From Lottia gigantea (lineage: Eukaryota > Mollusca > Gastropoda > Lottiidae): DNA of 64,000 nt. Below, piece by piece: positions 34,340 to 46,249 of the stretch. The translations under genes were made by a program, and so were the position numbers. Location of the stretch: NCBI RefSeq assembly GCF_000327385.1, contig NW_008708986.1:3006000-3069999 (forward strand). The letters run 5' to 3'. Position 1 is the stretch's first letter; every line of letters starts with the position of its first letter. The notes below the pieces were generated by a model. That model saw nothing but the letters and a program-made list of their open reading frames with translations, did not search any database and was not told where the DNA came from.

Positions 34340-34797
34340 GTGTTTGAGAGCTAAAAATTGAAAGCGTTTTCAAGAACGAGGTCAATAACTCCTACGAAAC
34401 ATTTTTCGGCGTTCTCAAGAATAGGGACAATAACTCATACTAAATATTTGTCTGATTTTCAATTGATTTTATCCTTGGTTGATAACAAACACTCATGCCA
34501 AGTTTCGTCAAAATCCGTGCAGAATTTATTGTGCCTTCTATGAGTGTTTCCGAGCTAAAAAATGAACGCGTTCTCAAGAACATGGGCAGTAACTCCTACT
34601 AAATATTTTTTAATTTTTTTTTAATTCTTCCGATTTTCAATAGTGTTCATACTTGGGTGATTACGAACACTCAAACCAAGTTTTGTCAGAATCTGTCAAG
34701 AATTGTGTCTTGTAGAGTGCTTACGAGCAATTGTGGACGGACGGACATGGGTGACGGCAATATACGCCCCCCCATTTGATGTGGGCGTATATAAATG
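34340..34797 (+). mobile_element. Mollusc-type dispersed repeat, copy 3 (right part)
   Basis: Two internal units (GAGCTAAAAATTGAAAGCGT and GAGCTAAAAAATGAACGCGT, about 210 bp apart) are followed by GTGGACGGACGGACATGGG, CAATATACGCC and the end GTGGGCGTATA. The tail matches copies 1 and 2. No left end was found. Confidence 0.6.
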
Positions 34798-34819
34798 AGT
34801 GTTTACAGTACTTGCCTAA

Positions 34820-35526
34820 TGCTGCCCTCACACTGTGGCGAATATTCTCGAGATATGAATTTTTCAATTTCGTGGTGAATTCGTTCAAAAATTGAGATTG
34901 GATAGTGAATACTTTCGATCTCGGTCACCTGTCGGCGATGACGAAATTGAATTGAAAACTGAGCTTTTTATACTCTCTGGACACCTGCCTAGGGCGAATG
35001 CCATTTATATTCGCAATATTTGCCTAAAAATTGGCAAGACATTTGCAATACATTCTTAATGGCATTTTGAGAATAACACGCGTTCGCAAGCATTGGTAAC
35101 CATTCGTAATTGGTATAAGCAATCCATTGGGAAGCGTTCAAGCATTGGTATAGCATTTGTAACATTGGCAACAGTGGTAAGACATTCGTAAGGAAGTGTC
35201 CCGACGAAAGTTACAAACGCCTTAAGAAAAATGCGTCTACGAACTTTGCCAACGCTTTACGCACGCTTTATCAATGTTACCAACTGCTTACCAATGCTTA
35301 CGAAAATTGACGGCGAATTGCCGTCTTCACAACATTCGCCGAAATTAAGGAAGCGCTTCCTAAATTAGCCAATCTTCTTAACGAGATGGAGAATGACTTG
35401 AGGACGTTCGGAATTTGTTACTAACATTTACAAAGACTCGGCGAATATTGCGTGTGAGCGATTGTCAAATATTTCCATTCGTAAGCACATTTGCTAGAAT
35501 ATTCGCCACGGTGTGAGACCTGCATA
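34820..35526. mobile_element. ~700-bp inverted-repeat element (MITE-like)
   Basis: The left end has CTCACACTGTGGCGAATATTC and the right end AGAATATTCGCCACGGTG followed by TGAG, an imperfect inverted repeat of at least 22 bp. The interior is rich in short words around TTCGTAA and GCATTGGTA on both strands, so it could fold on itself. No open frame. The target duplication is unclear. Confidence 0.65.
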
Positions 35527-35888
35527 AGTTTGTCTGTATTGGTTAAGTAACTATATATAATCTAAATGGCCTATTCATTCGTCAAGGTGCAAATCATGCT
35601 ATCCGTTGAGATGGTGTTTTGGGTAATTTTAGCAGCCTGATTCGCCAGTCGATGATGAAGGCGAGAATGTGTAATAAATCTTGACCTTTTTTTTTGTACA
35701 CTGAATCTGGTCGTTTTATCTCTTAGCGCAATCAAGAGAAAATAAGACTAAGCGCTAGATAAGTAGGATGTTTCTCAGAAGATAATGACCAATATGGCTA
35801 TCAATGATGACACTAAGTTGACGTTTTATGAGGAGTGGAAATAGTGGCTTAGAATTCCTACCAACAGATAGTAAATATGACGCAAATT

Positions 35889-37540
35889 TATGGAAGCCGG
35901 CTGCGGCCATGTCTACTCTCGACTTCTCGCCCACGAGAAAGCAAAGAATCTCGACTTCACGCCAACGAAATAGGCGAGAAAGCGAGGGTAAAAAAAAACG
36001 AGGAAAAGGGCGAGAAAGCGAGGTTTCTCGCCTTTTTCCTCACTTTCTCGACTTCTCGCCTTTTTTACTCTCGCTTTCTCGCTTTTTTCCTCGCTTTCTC
36101 GCCTTTATCCTCGCTTTCTCGCCTTTTTCCTAGATATCTATTTATCTACTGGATCAAACTGAATTTGATTTCAATACGTTAATTAACAAATGGATCTGTT
36201 TTTTTTATCTTGTAAATGGATAGTTAATTAATTAGTTTGACCTAGTTTTGATGTTTGTCTTTTTAATGGCTCAAAAATTAGGCTAAATTTCCCTAAAATA
36301 ATGCGTTTAATTTGCTTAAATCCGTACAGTAGTTTTCTTGCAATTAACAAAAACAATACAAACTTACAAAGTTTATGTAATGTGTAGCCTAGGCCTACGT
36401 CATAAGCTTATAGAATAGTTTTGGCGTTTAATGGCTGGATTTCTTAAGTTAAAACTTTCATATATCATTATTCAGGGACACATTTTTCTAGATTTTGGTA
36501 TACCTTTTTGAGCAAAAAAAAATTCTTTTACCTACAAAAAAGCGGAATGCCACCGTTGAGTGAATTTCATATCAATCAAAAATCGAATTTTTGTAAAAAA
36601 TATTTGTATACACATTTATCTTGTTACAAGGAACATAAAAAAGAAAACCGAGTTTAATTGGTCCATATATAAGCCATACAGACTCCCAAAAACAGGTTTT
36701 TTAACAATGTGCCTTGGTCCGGTTTTTCAAAAGTTTTTATGTTTTTAATAGAAGAATAGTGAAGATATTCGATAACACTATAAATACTCTTTCCTTTCAA
36801 ATTACACACTAAGATATAAGTCCTGTGCCCGTGCTTTCGTAACTATGTCATTAGTACCAAATTACAACCTATACTCCCTAAGATTTATAATAGGTTGAAA
36901 ATGTTTAACATGGCATAAGACGTCAGTTGATAGGCATATTCATCATTTCATTATAAATGAATACTTATTTCATTGATAAATCGAATCCAAGGACCATAGT
37001 TTTATTACAAAATAGAAAAGGAGACGCATTTGTTTGTTGCCCATCCCATTTCGTAATATTATTCTTTAATAAAAAAAAAATCGACTTAATGCTAGATTCT
37101 CATTCGATTACCAATAATGTGAACCGACATGGGTACCGATTTTAAATACAAAATGCAAAATACCGTATGCATGGAACAACAGCAAAACTATTTTGAAGGA
37201 ATATGTGTTACTTCTGATTAACATTCTTTCAAAATAATTTCGTATGTTTTTTTTCAATTTTTCATTAATTCAATTAAATTAACAATTTGAAAAAAAAATG
37301 TGCACTGATAAAGATGAACGAAAATAGGCGAGGAATAAGGCGAGAAAATGAGGAAAAGGGCGAGAAAGCGAGGAAAACGGCGAGAAAGCGAGGAAAAGGG
37401 TGAGAAAGCGAGGAAAAAGGCGAGAAAGCGAGAAAGCTTTTTCCTCGCCTTTTTTTACCCCCGCTTTCTCGCCTTTTTCCTCGCTTTCTCGTCTCTCGAC
37501 TTCTCTTGGGAGGGTGATATGGCCGCAGCCGGCTTCCATA
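35889..37540. mobile_element. Foldback-type transposon with tandem-repeat arms
   Basis: The left end TATGGAAGCCGGCTGCGGCC and its exact inverse at 37519-37540 (22 bp) bound a 1652-bp element. An exact 6-bp direct repeat CAAATT (35883-35888 and 37541-37546) marks the insertion. Inside each end lies an arm made of GCGAGAAAGCGAGGAAAAAG-type units (about 35950-36135 and 37326-37500) that themselves face each other as inverted arrays. The AT-rich centre (36140-37320) has no coding capacity. This layout, long inverted arms of short tandem repeats, is like Drosophila FB elements. The superfamily is not clear. Confidence 0.82.
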
Positions 37541-37546
37541 CAAATT

Positions 37547-38641
37547 CAAGAACAGTGTGTTTTAATATTATATTCTTTCTTCTTGAGTTATAAAACCGTA
37601 AGAGCATTACGTGTGTCACAACACCCCTGCTTTTGGATAAATACAAATGTATTCAAACACAGCGAAACACACTAAATCACAGTATGTCACATTATGTATG
37701 GATATTATAACTCTATAGCATGTTCGCGTGTTTGTTTGAAATTCATAACTTAGACTTAGAGATACGCTCATCACTTCCATGCACCTGCTAGTAAATTTCA
37801 AACTTACTTTATCAGGAGATAAAATATATATCCAATTTCATTCACTTATAAAAAGGTACATTTTCTAATTCTTCAGATGCTACAATTAGATAAAATCATG
37901 CGGAACCTCAATTCAAATGTCCACACTAAATTAAGTTCCCAAACAAAGACACAAGTGCTCAGCTATTAAACAAGCAGTTGTGAAGTGTTCTTAGGGTACA
38001 TATAGTAAAGTAATATATAGGTTAGATTCGTACCGTTTAAAACATCTATACCATATGGTAAACATTTTAAACAGATTGTCGGGCCGTTAAAATTCATATA
38101 ATAGAAAAGGTAGTGGCGTTTATATTAATTTTCATGAGTTGTAGGTATCTCCTCGCTGAATACTTTCAATATGTCAAGCACAGTTCTCTGCAGCTTTGGG
38201 CATCTCTGTTATTGGACATTCTGTAAATCCATGAAAAGTTATACTTATTTCGGTCTGGATTGTTCAGAGCACAAATGATTGTCTCCCATCATCTATAACA
38301 GCCACGATTTCAACTTCTGAATCTGCAAGAGTTTTGCCAGAAGAATTACAATATTTGAAAAATCCATATAAAAAATATAAAAGAAGCTGAATAGTTGAAT
38401 TGAGTAGATGGTTATTATCAAAAAATCAAATATCGTTAAATTATTTATATGATTGTAGGAAGATCTTAACATTCAGGTAAGAACACTGAAGGTATTTAGA
38501 GAGTTAAATTAATAATACATTTTTCATGCTAAGTTCTTACTCCATCCAAATTAACATTACAAGAGTACCATCCTGTCTTGTGCACCAGAGCCTAATTGCT
38601 TAAAGGCACAGGTAAATTGAAAACAGAAATAAAGCAATTAC
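37547..38641. other. No gene recognised
   Basis: AT-rich intergenic sequence between two transposons; nothing supported. Confidence 0.5.
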
Positions 38642-39541
38642 GCTTTTTATATGTAAAGATAGCTTGCCAGACAAGGTAACATACGCCCACTGGCAACTGT
38701 CAGAAATGACAAAACAGTCTTTAGTGACTAAAGTACGAATTTTCTCTTATTAAAAAAAGTTTGAATTCAATGATATATATGTTTACTGCCAGTTATTTAT
38801 ACTGAGTAATTCCATTTTTTTTTGTTTTAAAATCAATATCAATAACCCAAATACATCAAACAATTAAATCATACAGCTCTAATATCAAGGGCAAAATATT
38901 GTTAAGAGTGAAACGTTGAAAATACAAACTTGACCAAGATCTCATCAAAATAAATAAAAAGACGTAAAACTCCATTCATTTCATTTCATTCATCAATATA
39001 AGTCATCACATCACATTTCATAAAAATCACATGAAATCTCTAGTCTCTATTGTGCTCATGAACAAATATTGAAGCATTTTATCTAAGTCAGGGGCTATAA
39101 TTAAAAAAATCTCTCATCGAAAAATCGTCATATTTGAACTTGACCAAGATATTATCAATATAAATGATCATACCATATTTCATTTATATCAAATGAACAC
39201 AATTCTCTAAGTCAAGGGTAATAATTCATAAACCGTTCAACGAAAAATCGTCAAATTCGAACTTAACCAAGTTCTCATGAACATAAATGATCGCACCAAA
39301 TCTCATTAAAATCAGTTGAAAACTGAGGTCTCTATTGTGCTCATGAATAAATTTTGAAGCGTTTTTCAAAGGCAATATCTCAAAAAACGTTCATCGAAAA
39401 AACGTCAAATTCGAACTTGACCAAGATCTCATCAATATACATGATCACATAAAGTTGTATTAATCAGATAAAAACTGTAGTCTCTATTGTGTTCACAAGA
39501 AAGGTTGGCGGACCGACATTTCCATTTGGGCGTATAAAAAG
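38642..39541. mobile_element. Mollusc-type dispersed repeat, copy 2
   Basis: The left end CTTTTTATATG and the right end CGTATAAAAAG are imperfect inverted repeats. AGATAGCTTGCCAGACAAGG, then AACATACGCCCAC, open the body as in copy 1. The body has at least four tandem units of about 120 bp, each with TCGTCAAATTCGAACTTGAC, AAGATCTCATCAATATA and (G)TCTCTATTGTG. It closes with GGCGGACCGAC and TTGGGCGTAT. Confidence 0.65.
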
Positions 39542-39799
39542 TAGAGAGTAAAACTCAAACTAAATTATCTATCATTTAACATGAAATTTAACCATTAACT
39601 TTTATCCTTTATTTTATTCATTGCAGCATTAGGCTACTTTAGTTATTAGTTTTACTGTGAGACCCATTATCATAAATCAAAATATTTACTTAGTCGCTTT
39701 TTGGGGTACTCAAATCATTTAAGACTCCATGACAAAATTGCAATTCTTGAAACTAAATAGGCCAGAATCTTTAATCAGTTGAATCATAAAATAATAAGG

Positions 39800-40080
39800 A
39801 CCAATGGCGGCGCCAGCCTCCCGATACTGGGGGTACGTGGGCAAACCGACTCCAAAATTCAGCAACACCGAGGAGCTTTCATATCGCCAACCTCACAAAG
39901 ATAGTCTGAAAGGGCTCCCCCAGGAACATTGATTTGATACATTCCGGTGCATATTTTGGGGCTAATTCGCATAAGAATCATATATTTCTAAATTTGTTAA
40001 ATATGGTCGGAGTACAAACCATTTCTCTAGGGCCGCAAATACTGGATTCGTCTCTGAAGAGTTTCCCTTAAAATTCTTGA
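39800..40080. other. Possible old transposon end near GGCGGCGCCAGCC
   Basis: A GC-richer patch (CAATGGCGGCGCCAGCCTCC, then GGGGGTACGTGGG) inside AT-rich DNA. It may be a decayed element end. No partner end was identified. Confidence 0.25.
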
Positions 40081-40084
40081 TAGG

Positions 40085-40510
40085 ACTTCAGAGAGTTTGC
40101 CCAAAACCTTACTTACTTGATTTGGTTCTGCAGAGATTATCCAAAATCTTTCTTGATTTGGTTCTAAAATGTTTATCCGAAATCTTTTTTGATTTGACTT
40201 TGAAGAGTTACTTAAGACTTATCTTTTTTTGACTCAGTAGATTTTACCCTGGGCGATTGACATAAAACCTTTGTTGATTACTTTTTTTTTTGATACATTG
40301 ACACAAATGACTCAAATCTTTCTTGATTTAGGTTTGTCCCGTTTACCTCAAACAGGTTAAATTTTTACTCCGTTGATTTGAAATGTAACCTTTTTTGATT
40401 TAACTTGTGGCAACCTACGTTGATTTAGCTTGACCTTTGGCAACTTACACTGATACGTTGATATGACTTCACCTTTGGCAACCTACATGGATTTGATTTC
40501 ACCTTTATCT
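40085..40510 (+). repeat. Degenerate tandem repeat, unit about 45-55 bp
   Basis: Words such as TCTTTCTTGATTTGGTTCT, TTTTTTGATTTGACTT and CCTTTGGCAACCTACA recur with irregular spacing. At least seven diverged units are visible. No frame is kept. Confidence 0.55.
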
Positions 40511-41170
40511 TAGTTTGAAATGTTGAAACAAAATTTATATCCATAATTCAGAACTACCTATTCATACCGACTTATCAATGACATAAATAATCATACCTAA
40601 TCTCAGCTTATCTATACCGTATCTTGTATAAGAGATTTTAAATTCCGTCTAATCCTTTAGGGAAACATCACTTATCTAACGACAAATCTTGACTGAATTC
40701 TCACAGTATCTGCTCAATATCATTGATTTCCCTGCCGATTCTAAAATATCGAGCTCATTGGATAGCTGTTATCATTCAATCATACGACAATGTGTTAAAA
40801 CCAGTAGGCCAGGAGTGATTCACAGAAACAGACGATGATCGCTTGGTAATCTTCTAGTGACTAATAAGAGGCTGATTATTCCCTATAATTTAGTCCTCAT
40901 GCCACTCTGTCACAGTCTTGGTCTCAACATGGTCTGATATACTGCCATAGAAATATAGTGATGAAATTATGAAACACTGAATCAAATGAAATTGATCGAA
41001 GTTACCTGATTGTTGCATGCATAAGGGTGTGCGTGAGGAAGTTCTCGGAATATAGAAATATAATAGTAAAATTGTGAAACATTGAATCAAGTTAAACTGA
41101 CAAGGAGGTGACGCTTTCTTTCATGTCTTTCATGTCGCACTAATGTGATTATGTTATTTAGTATCATATG

Positions 41171-42247
41171 GACTCAATTCATATGGCATCTCTTTAACGT
41201 TAAATCAAACAATTCAACCTTTTGTAAACCTTTCCAGAAATGTCTTCATAATCTGGCATATGCAAGCCTGGCCAATACTTAACGTCTCATCCAAAATTCA
41301 ATATATTATGACTATTGTAATGCCTCGCCCACGTGGTGGGACCTAACATTGAGTGTAAACGGCTGATTGGTTAAAGTTTATTGACAAGAATTTTAATATG
41401 ACAGAATTCTCATTCCTTGTATTCTTGTACTCTGGTGCAATCATAACCGTAAAAGACTGAAAGTACAAAAATGGGCAAGGATGTACAAAAACAGAAAAAG
41501 AAATTTTAAATTGAAAATAATAAAATAGTCAAGGCATAAGAAAGTGGGTGGAATTTAAGAGTATGATGCAATGACACACTTATGTATAGCAGTCATGGGT
41601 TTCCATACAAAATAATTTCTTAAAAGCAGGTTGCACAGTTTGACATTCCAGAAATTGATAAGACATTGTAAAAGTTATCAATAGTAAGTACAAACATTTA
41701 ATATAGTGTCTAATGTACGGAGTTGGGGGGGGGGGGGGGGTGGGGGGTATAAACTTACGTTGTGGTTGGCTAAACCTGAAGAATTAGAGAAATGAATTTG
41801 AGGAATTAATAATTTTTCTACTCTCTTAGACAGAAGAATTCTAAACAGAAATATGAATCTTGTCAAGACTGAGCTAAGTTTCAGACTACAGATACCACAC
41901 ATGAATAAAGTGATAAAATGGTAACATTACACATATTTTGATGAACATTAATGAAAATTAATAAGACCATGTAAAAACACTATTCGTGATAAGATGTGGC
42001 ACTACAATCATTAATGCAGAATGTGTTAGTGGTCAGAGTCCTATCTTGTTGATGGACACGGTAATTAATTTGCCATTTGTTTCATATCATGATTGAACTA
42101 GCTAAACTGAAAGTAGACCAATATATTTTATCAACATCCGACTGTGACATCAAATTCCAAATCTAGACCAAATGTTTTTGAAAAAAAGGGGAATTTCTAA
42201 AAATAGCACGGACTACATTAGCATAGAATGTTTTACTGTCGGTCCCG
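41171..42247. mobile_element. Second copy of the GACTCACTCC MITE, split by a ~770-bp insertion
   Basis: Left part 41171-41318 aligns with 8409-8575 (AACAATTCAACCTTTTGTAA, then GCAAGCCTGGCCAATACTTA and AAATTCAATATAT). Right part from about 42090 to 42247 aligns with the last ~260 bp (GACATCAAATTCCAAATCTA, GACCAAATG, AGAATGTTTTACTG), with a deletion. The ends are decayed. About 770 bp of unrelated sequence sits between, opening near GCCTCGCCCACGTGGTGGG. Alternatively the middle is ancestral and the short copy is a deletion derivative. Confidence 0.65.
41724..41747 (+). repeat. Poly-G microsatellite
   Basis: An almost pure G run with a single T, inside the insertion that splits the MITE. Confidence 0.8.
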
Positions 42248-45200
42248 TTTTCCGAGTCTACAATTTCAATGGACTACTTTTTGTTTCCCCTGTTACATGT
42301 CATTATCCTGAATTCAAATCGATTTCTGCCGTATTCAAGCTTGTATTGTTGTTGTTATTGACATTCACTTAAAACTATGTTTTATAAAGACAAAGACGTG
42401 TTTATGTACAAGATTCTTTCTTCGATCCAACTAGAATCTACACAAATCACTTCAGAGCACAATAGTGTTGAACAGTAGGTTTTACTCATAGAAAAATATA
42501 ACTGGTTCTGTCTTGTCAAATACTATGTATCAAAGATTTTTTGTGACATACAATTTCAGAACTACAAAAATGCTTAGCCTCGAGTAAAATGTTGAATTCA
42601 AGAAAGGGCCATATTTCAACCATCTTCACCAAGTAGGTGTAGCTAATATTAATGCGTCTCACACACCGATTCGTTGAAAATGTGCTGTCTCAAAGAAGGA
42701 AGACGAAACATTTATTTGTTTTGGAACACTTGTTTACATCACCGATTCATTCTTTTAAATTCTATCCATTTTATTCATATATTATGAAAATTCACGGTCC
42801 TTGATAATATAAAATAAAAAAAGGTATAAATGCTCAAATTTTGGCTTTCCTGTAGGTCGTTTGGTGTTGGTTGGAGAATGGGATTCAATACAATTCCTTC
42901 TCACTAAGATTGTAGATTCAAAGCGGAAACTTTTTAACTGTACTATTTTCAAACATTTTTGAGAACCTGATGGTCCGAGTCTTATAGAAACTGATCCGAG
43001 TTGTCCTTTAAAAGTGATCCGAGTTGTTTTTCGTCCGAGTTGTCTTGATTTCCAGAAAGACATACAACTAGGATTGGTATTATCTTAAACCTTTCAGTCG
43101 CTTTAATTTATTGTAACTGATATCAGAAAATCTTGTCATTAATAAAACAAATATCACGATGTCCAACTTTAGCATGTTTTACAAGATACTCAATATATGA
43201 ATGAAGGAGCGGAAAGAACTACGACCTATCATCACTGATAAGAGTTATGTTTATTGGCATTTTGGATCTAAACGTCAAGTAATTAATGAGTAACTCTATT
43301 GACTCTGCTTTATTGTTATTACTTCATTATCACAGGCACACAATCAATATACATTCTATCAGACAATGTACAATCAACTGGTGTTCAACTAACAAAGTAT
43401 CCCTATTGTCGATTTACATAAACATGAGTTTAAATGAGAGTAGGCTGTGACAATGGTTTGCTGTAAGTTTTAGCTAGTTCAGCCAACATCCATGAGTTTT
43501 ATTAAGCTGATTATATTGTCGTAAAACTGTAATTGAAAATCAATTATTTTAATGATGAACCTAGATGAAATGTGTATCGACAGCCTTTTGTAAAATTTTC
43601 TTGTGGTTTTCGTCGTATTTTGCATTCAATCTACATTTTACTGCTCGATTTTTTTGTATGCTTAGTCTGGAATTAAGACAAAATGAATTTGTTATTTGTA
43701 CTAGGAATTTTAGGTTGTAACATTGCGGTTAAGCAATGTTACGAAAGCACAGGCACAGGCATGTAGGCGTAACCTCTAGTGATAGAGCAATGTTTGTGAA
43801 GTTAGTTTAAAAGAATGATATAGAATATTTGAAATGACTAGGGTCAGTCATGTTTCTGCGGTAAACACTAAGGTTAGTTTACACTACAGGCAGAACAGGA
43901 CGGTCCAGAGATGGACAGAGAAGAGGGAAGTGGAGCAGCGCGAACAGAATTTCACATTATAAGCAGAACATGGCGAACTGATCATTCGCCATTGAGGATC
44001 TCGTATGTACGTTCCTTTGTCATGTAAATTGAACAATGGATAACGGGGTAAACAACTCTTAGTCTGTAGATTGAAACTATTCGGGCCGCCCTGCTCAGCT
44101 TGCAGTTTGAACCTACAGAACCATTCAACAGAACAAGGAGGGCAAGGTTTTTGCGTTAGACCATATACTGATCGTTTTGCATAAGCACGGTCAATACTAA
44201 CATTGGCCTGAGCAGTCTTATATTTAACCGAATACGTTACTTTGTCTTAATTGTACCAGATACGAAATTTCAAATAACTCAAACAGACAAAACCTTACAA
44301 ATGGATGTAACGAATGAACTTTTTGACTTTGAGTCAACTTGTTTCTGAGATCACGCAGGCGTTATACACTGATATGTTTTTGTCATGACATTGCTGTCAT
44401 TACTCCAAAATGATACATGCTTCATCCAATTCTTGTATCAATCTTGTTCATCCCCCGTGATTCCACCACAGACAATACCACGCTGACTGAACAAACTATC
44501 ATTCAATGTCATTTGTGTTCAGGGTTTGAAATGCTGAATTTATCTGAAATCCTCTGATATATTGTGGGTTGACATGTGTATTTGTCTGTTACCTATACAT
44601 CAATCTGTAATTCCAGTTTCAGATTGGATCCAAAAACATTTCCTTTTAGTCGATATTCAAGTAAATCATCAGCTTTATTGACCATAGGAAATCATTATGT
44701 CCAACTAGTTAGCAGATTGTCTGATACAATAGCTAGTGGCCATATTAGAAATAGAAGCTAATAAAAAAAGGAATGAAAGTTTGGTCTAATTTTAATTGAC
44801 TGATTTATGTGCAAGTTTGGAAGAGAAATAAAGGACTATTTCCCACAAACGGTGTATTATCTTGATAAACATTAAAGAGTTTTTTCGAAAATGTATTCCT
44901 CCCTAAATAAATCAGTCGTTTTGAAACGCATTTCACACGAAAAATGTATTCATGCCTCGATTCTCGATGTTGACTTGAAAGTCTCGGTATAACATTTATA
45001 AATGAAGCAATATAACACGATATAGCATCAAAGCTGAATATGCTTGTTTTTTCCTGGAATTTCAGGAAACACAGACTCGTTTTATTGAACAGGAACTTCG
45101 ATAATTAACCCAAGACTTGATATACACATCCAAATGCTTGAAAACTCCCCATAAATGCTCATAAAAGCAAGTAACACATTATATATTCCCGTAGTATAGA

Positions 45201-45830
45201 CAGTGAAATTTAGCTTAAAAGGGATAGGTGTACCATTTTGAGGGTTAATTTGAGTCTTGTAAATATGTAAATAGTCTTCTGAAGTACTAGAAATGTACGA
45301 AAAATCGCATTATTTCTTCAAATATATCTCAATTTCTTATCCTATTTCTAAAGATGTCTTTTCAATATAAGACTGATTTTATTAACTTTCAAAGGCGGGT
45401 AATTCTGAACACACATGATTTGAAGGCTCAAATTCCAACGGTGATCTGTGAAATTAATAATTGGCCTAGCTAAAAAATTCCCGCTGAGACTGAGGTATTA
45501 TTGTTCAAAATGGCGCATCTGTCCCTTCTATACTGTTGATTCCCATAAAGAATGTGCCACACTTTATGCATCAATAATGACCATTGCGTTAAATTTGGAT
45601 CTTCAATTCCATGTCAATCAAAATAAACGGGACATAAAAGAACGCCCACTCTGATATAACAGTTTATATTGGCATCGATTTATGAACAAACCTGAAAGTC
45701 CAGCATTTAATGTGTGTATAGTACCATTAGCCATGTGATGTAGCAGCCAGCATTAACTTGTCGGTACTGATTATAATCATTTGTTAATACACTTTTCTAA
45801 GAATATCATATATACATATTATCGGTGAAG
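42248..45830. other. No gene recognised
   Basis: AT-rich DNA. A GC-richer patch at 43870-44160 (TTTACACTACAGGCAGAACA) may be an old transposon. No supported exon. Confidence 0.45.
43717..43742. repeat. Perfect 10-bp hairpin
   Basis: GTAACATTGC and GCAATGTTAC flank the 6-base loop GGTTAA. No run of T follows and no RNA gene is recognised. Confidence 0.6.
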
Positions 45831-45835
45831 GTTGA

Positions 45836-46240
45836 GAGCGGACCTATGAGAGATACTCTCAGTTAAATGTTGGAATAAGTCATAAACATATATAAATGTT
45901 GAAAGTGAACACTACACACTTCGTATTTCAGTTGAGGTGTGATTTATGGTTAAAAGAAAAATGAAACAAATACAAATAAATAGTGCTGGAAGTGATAAAC
46001 AAGGTTTGGTGTAGAGGGCGGACATATGAGCAAGACTCAAAATCAAGTTATCCAAGTTAGATACAAAAAAGTGAAAAAATTTGTTGGTATAAGTTGGAAA
46101 CATAACTTGTGGACAACGTATAAAATAAAGTGTTCTGAAAGGGATAATTCTGTCTTCTGTTGAACGCGGACCTATGAGAAAGCGTCAAGTACGTAAGGAA
46201 GGACTTAATTTGTGTAATGTAATAGGTATATCGGTGATAA
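45836..46240 (+). repeat. Three diverged units led by GCGGACCTATGAGA
   Basis: The marker occurs at about 45838 (GCGGACCTATGAGAGATACT), 46016 (GCGGACATATGAGCAAGACT) and 46166 (GCGGACCTATGAGAAAGCGT). Between them are alike blocks (AAGTTGGAAACATAAC, AAGTCATAAACATATA). The period is about 150-178 bp, so this is an old tandem repeat. Confidence 0.55.
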
Positions 46241-46249
46241 GTAAATTAT

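Noticed and set aside
37274-37549. Arg/Lys/Glu-rich frames on both strands of the foldback arm
   Set aside because: They are translations of the GCGAGAAAGCGAG tandem units; overlapping frames on both strands look equally open.
42782-43063. 93-codon minus frame rich in Arg and Ser
   Set aside because: No family resemblance and no neighbouring exons.
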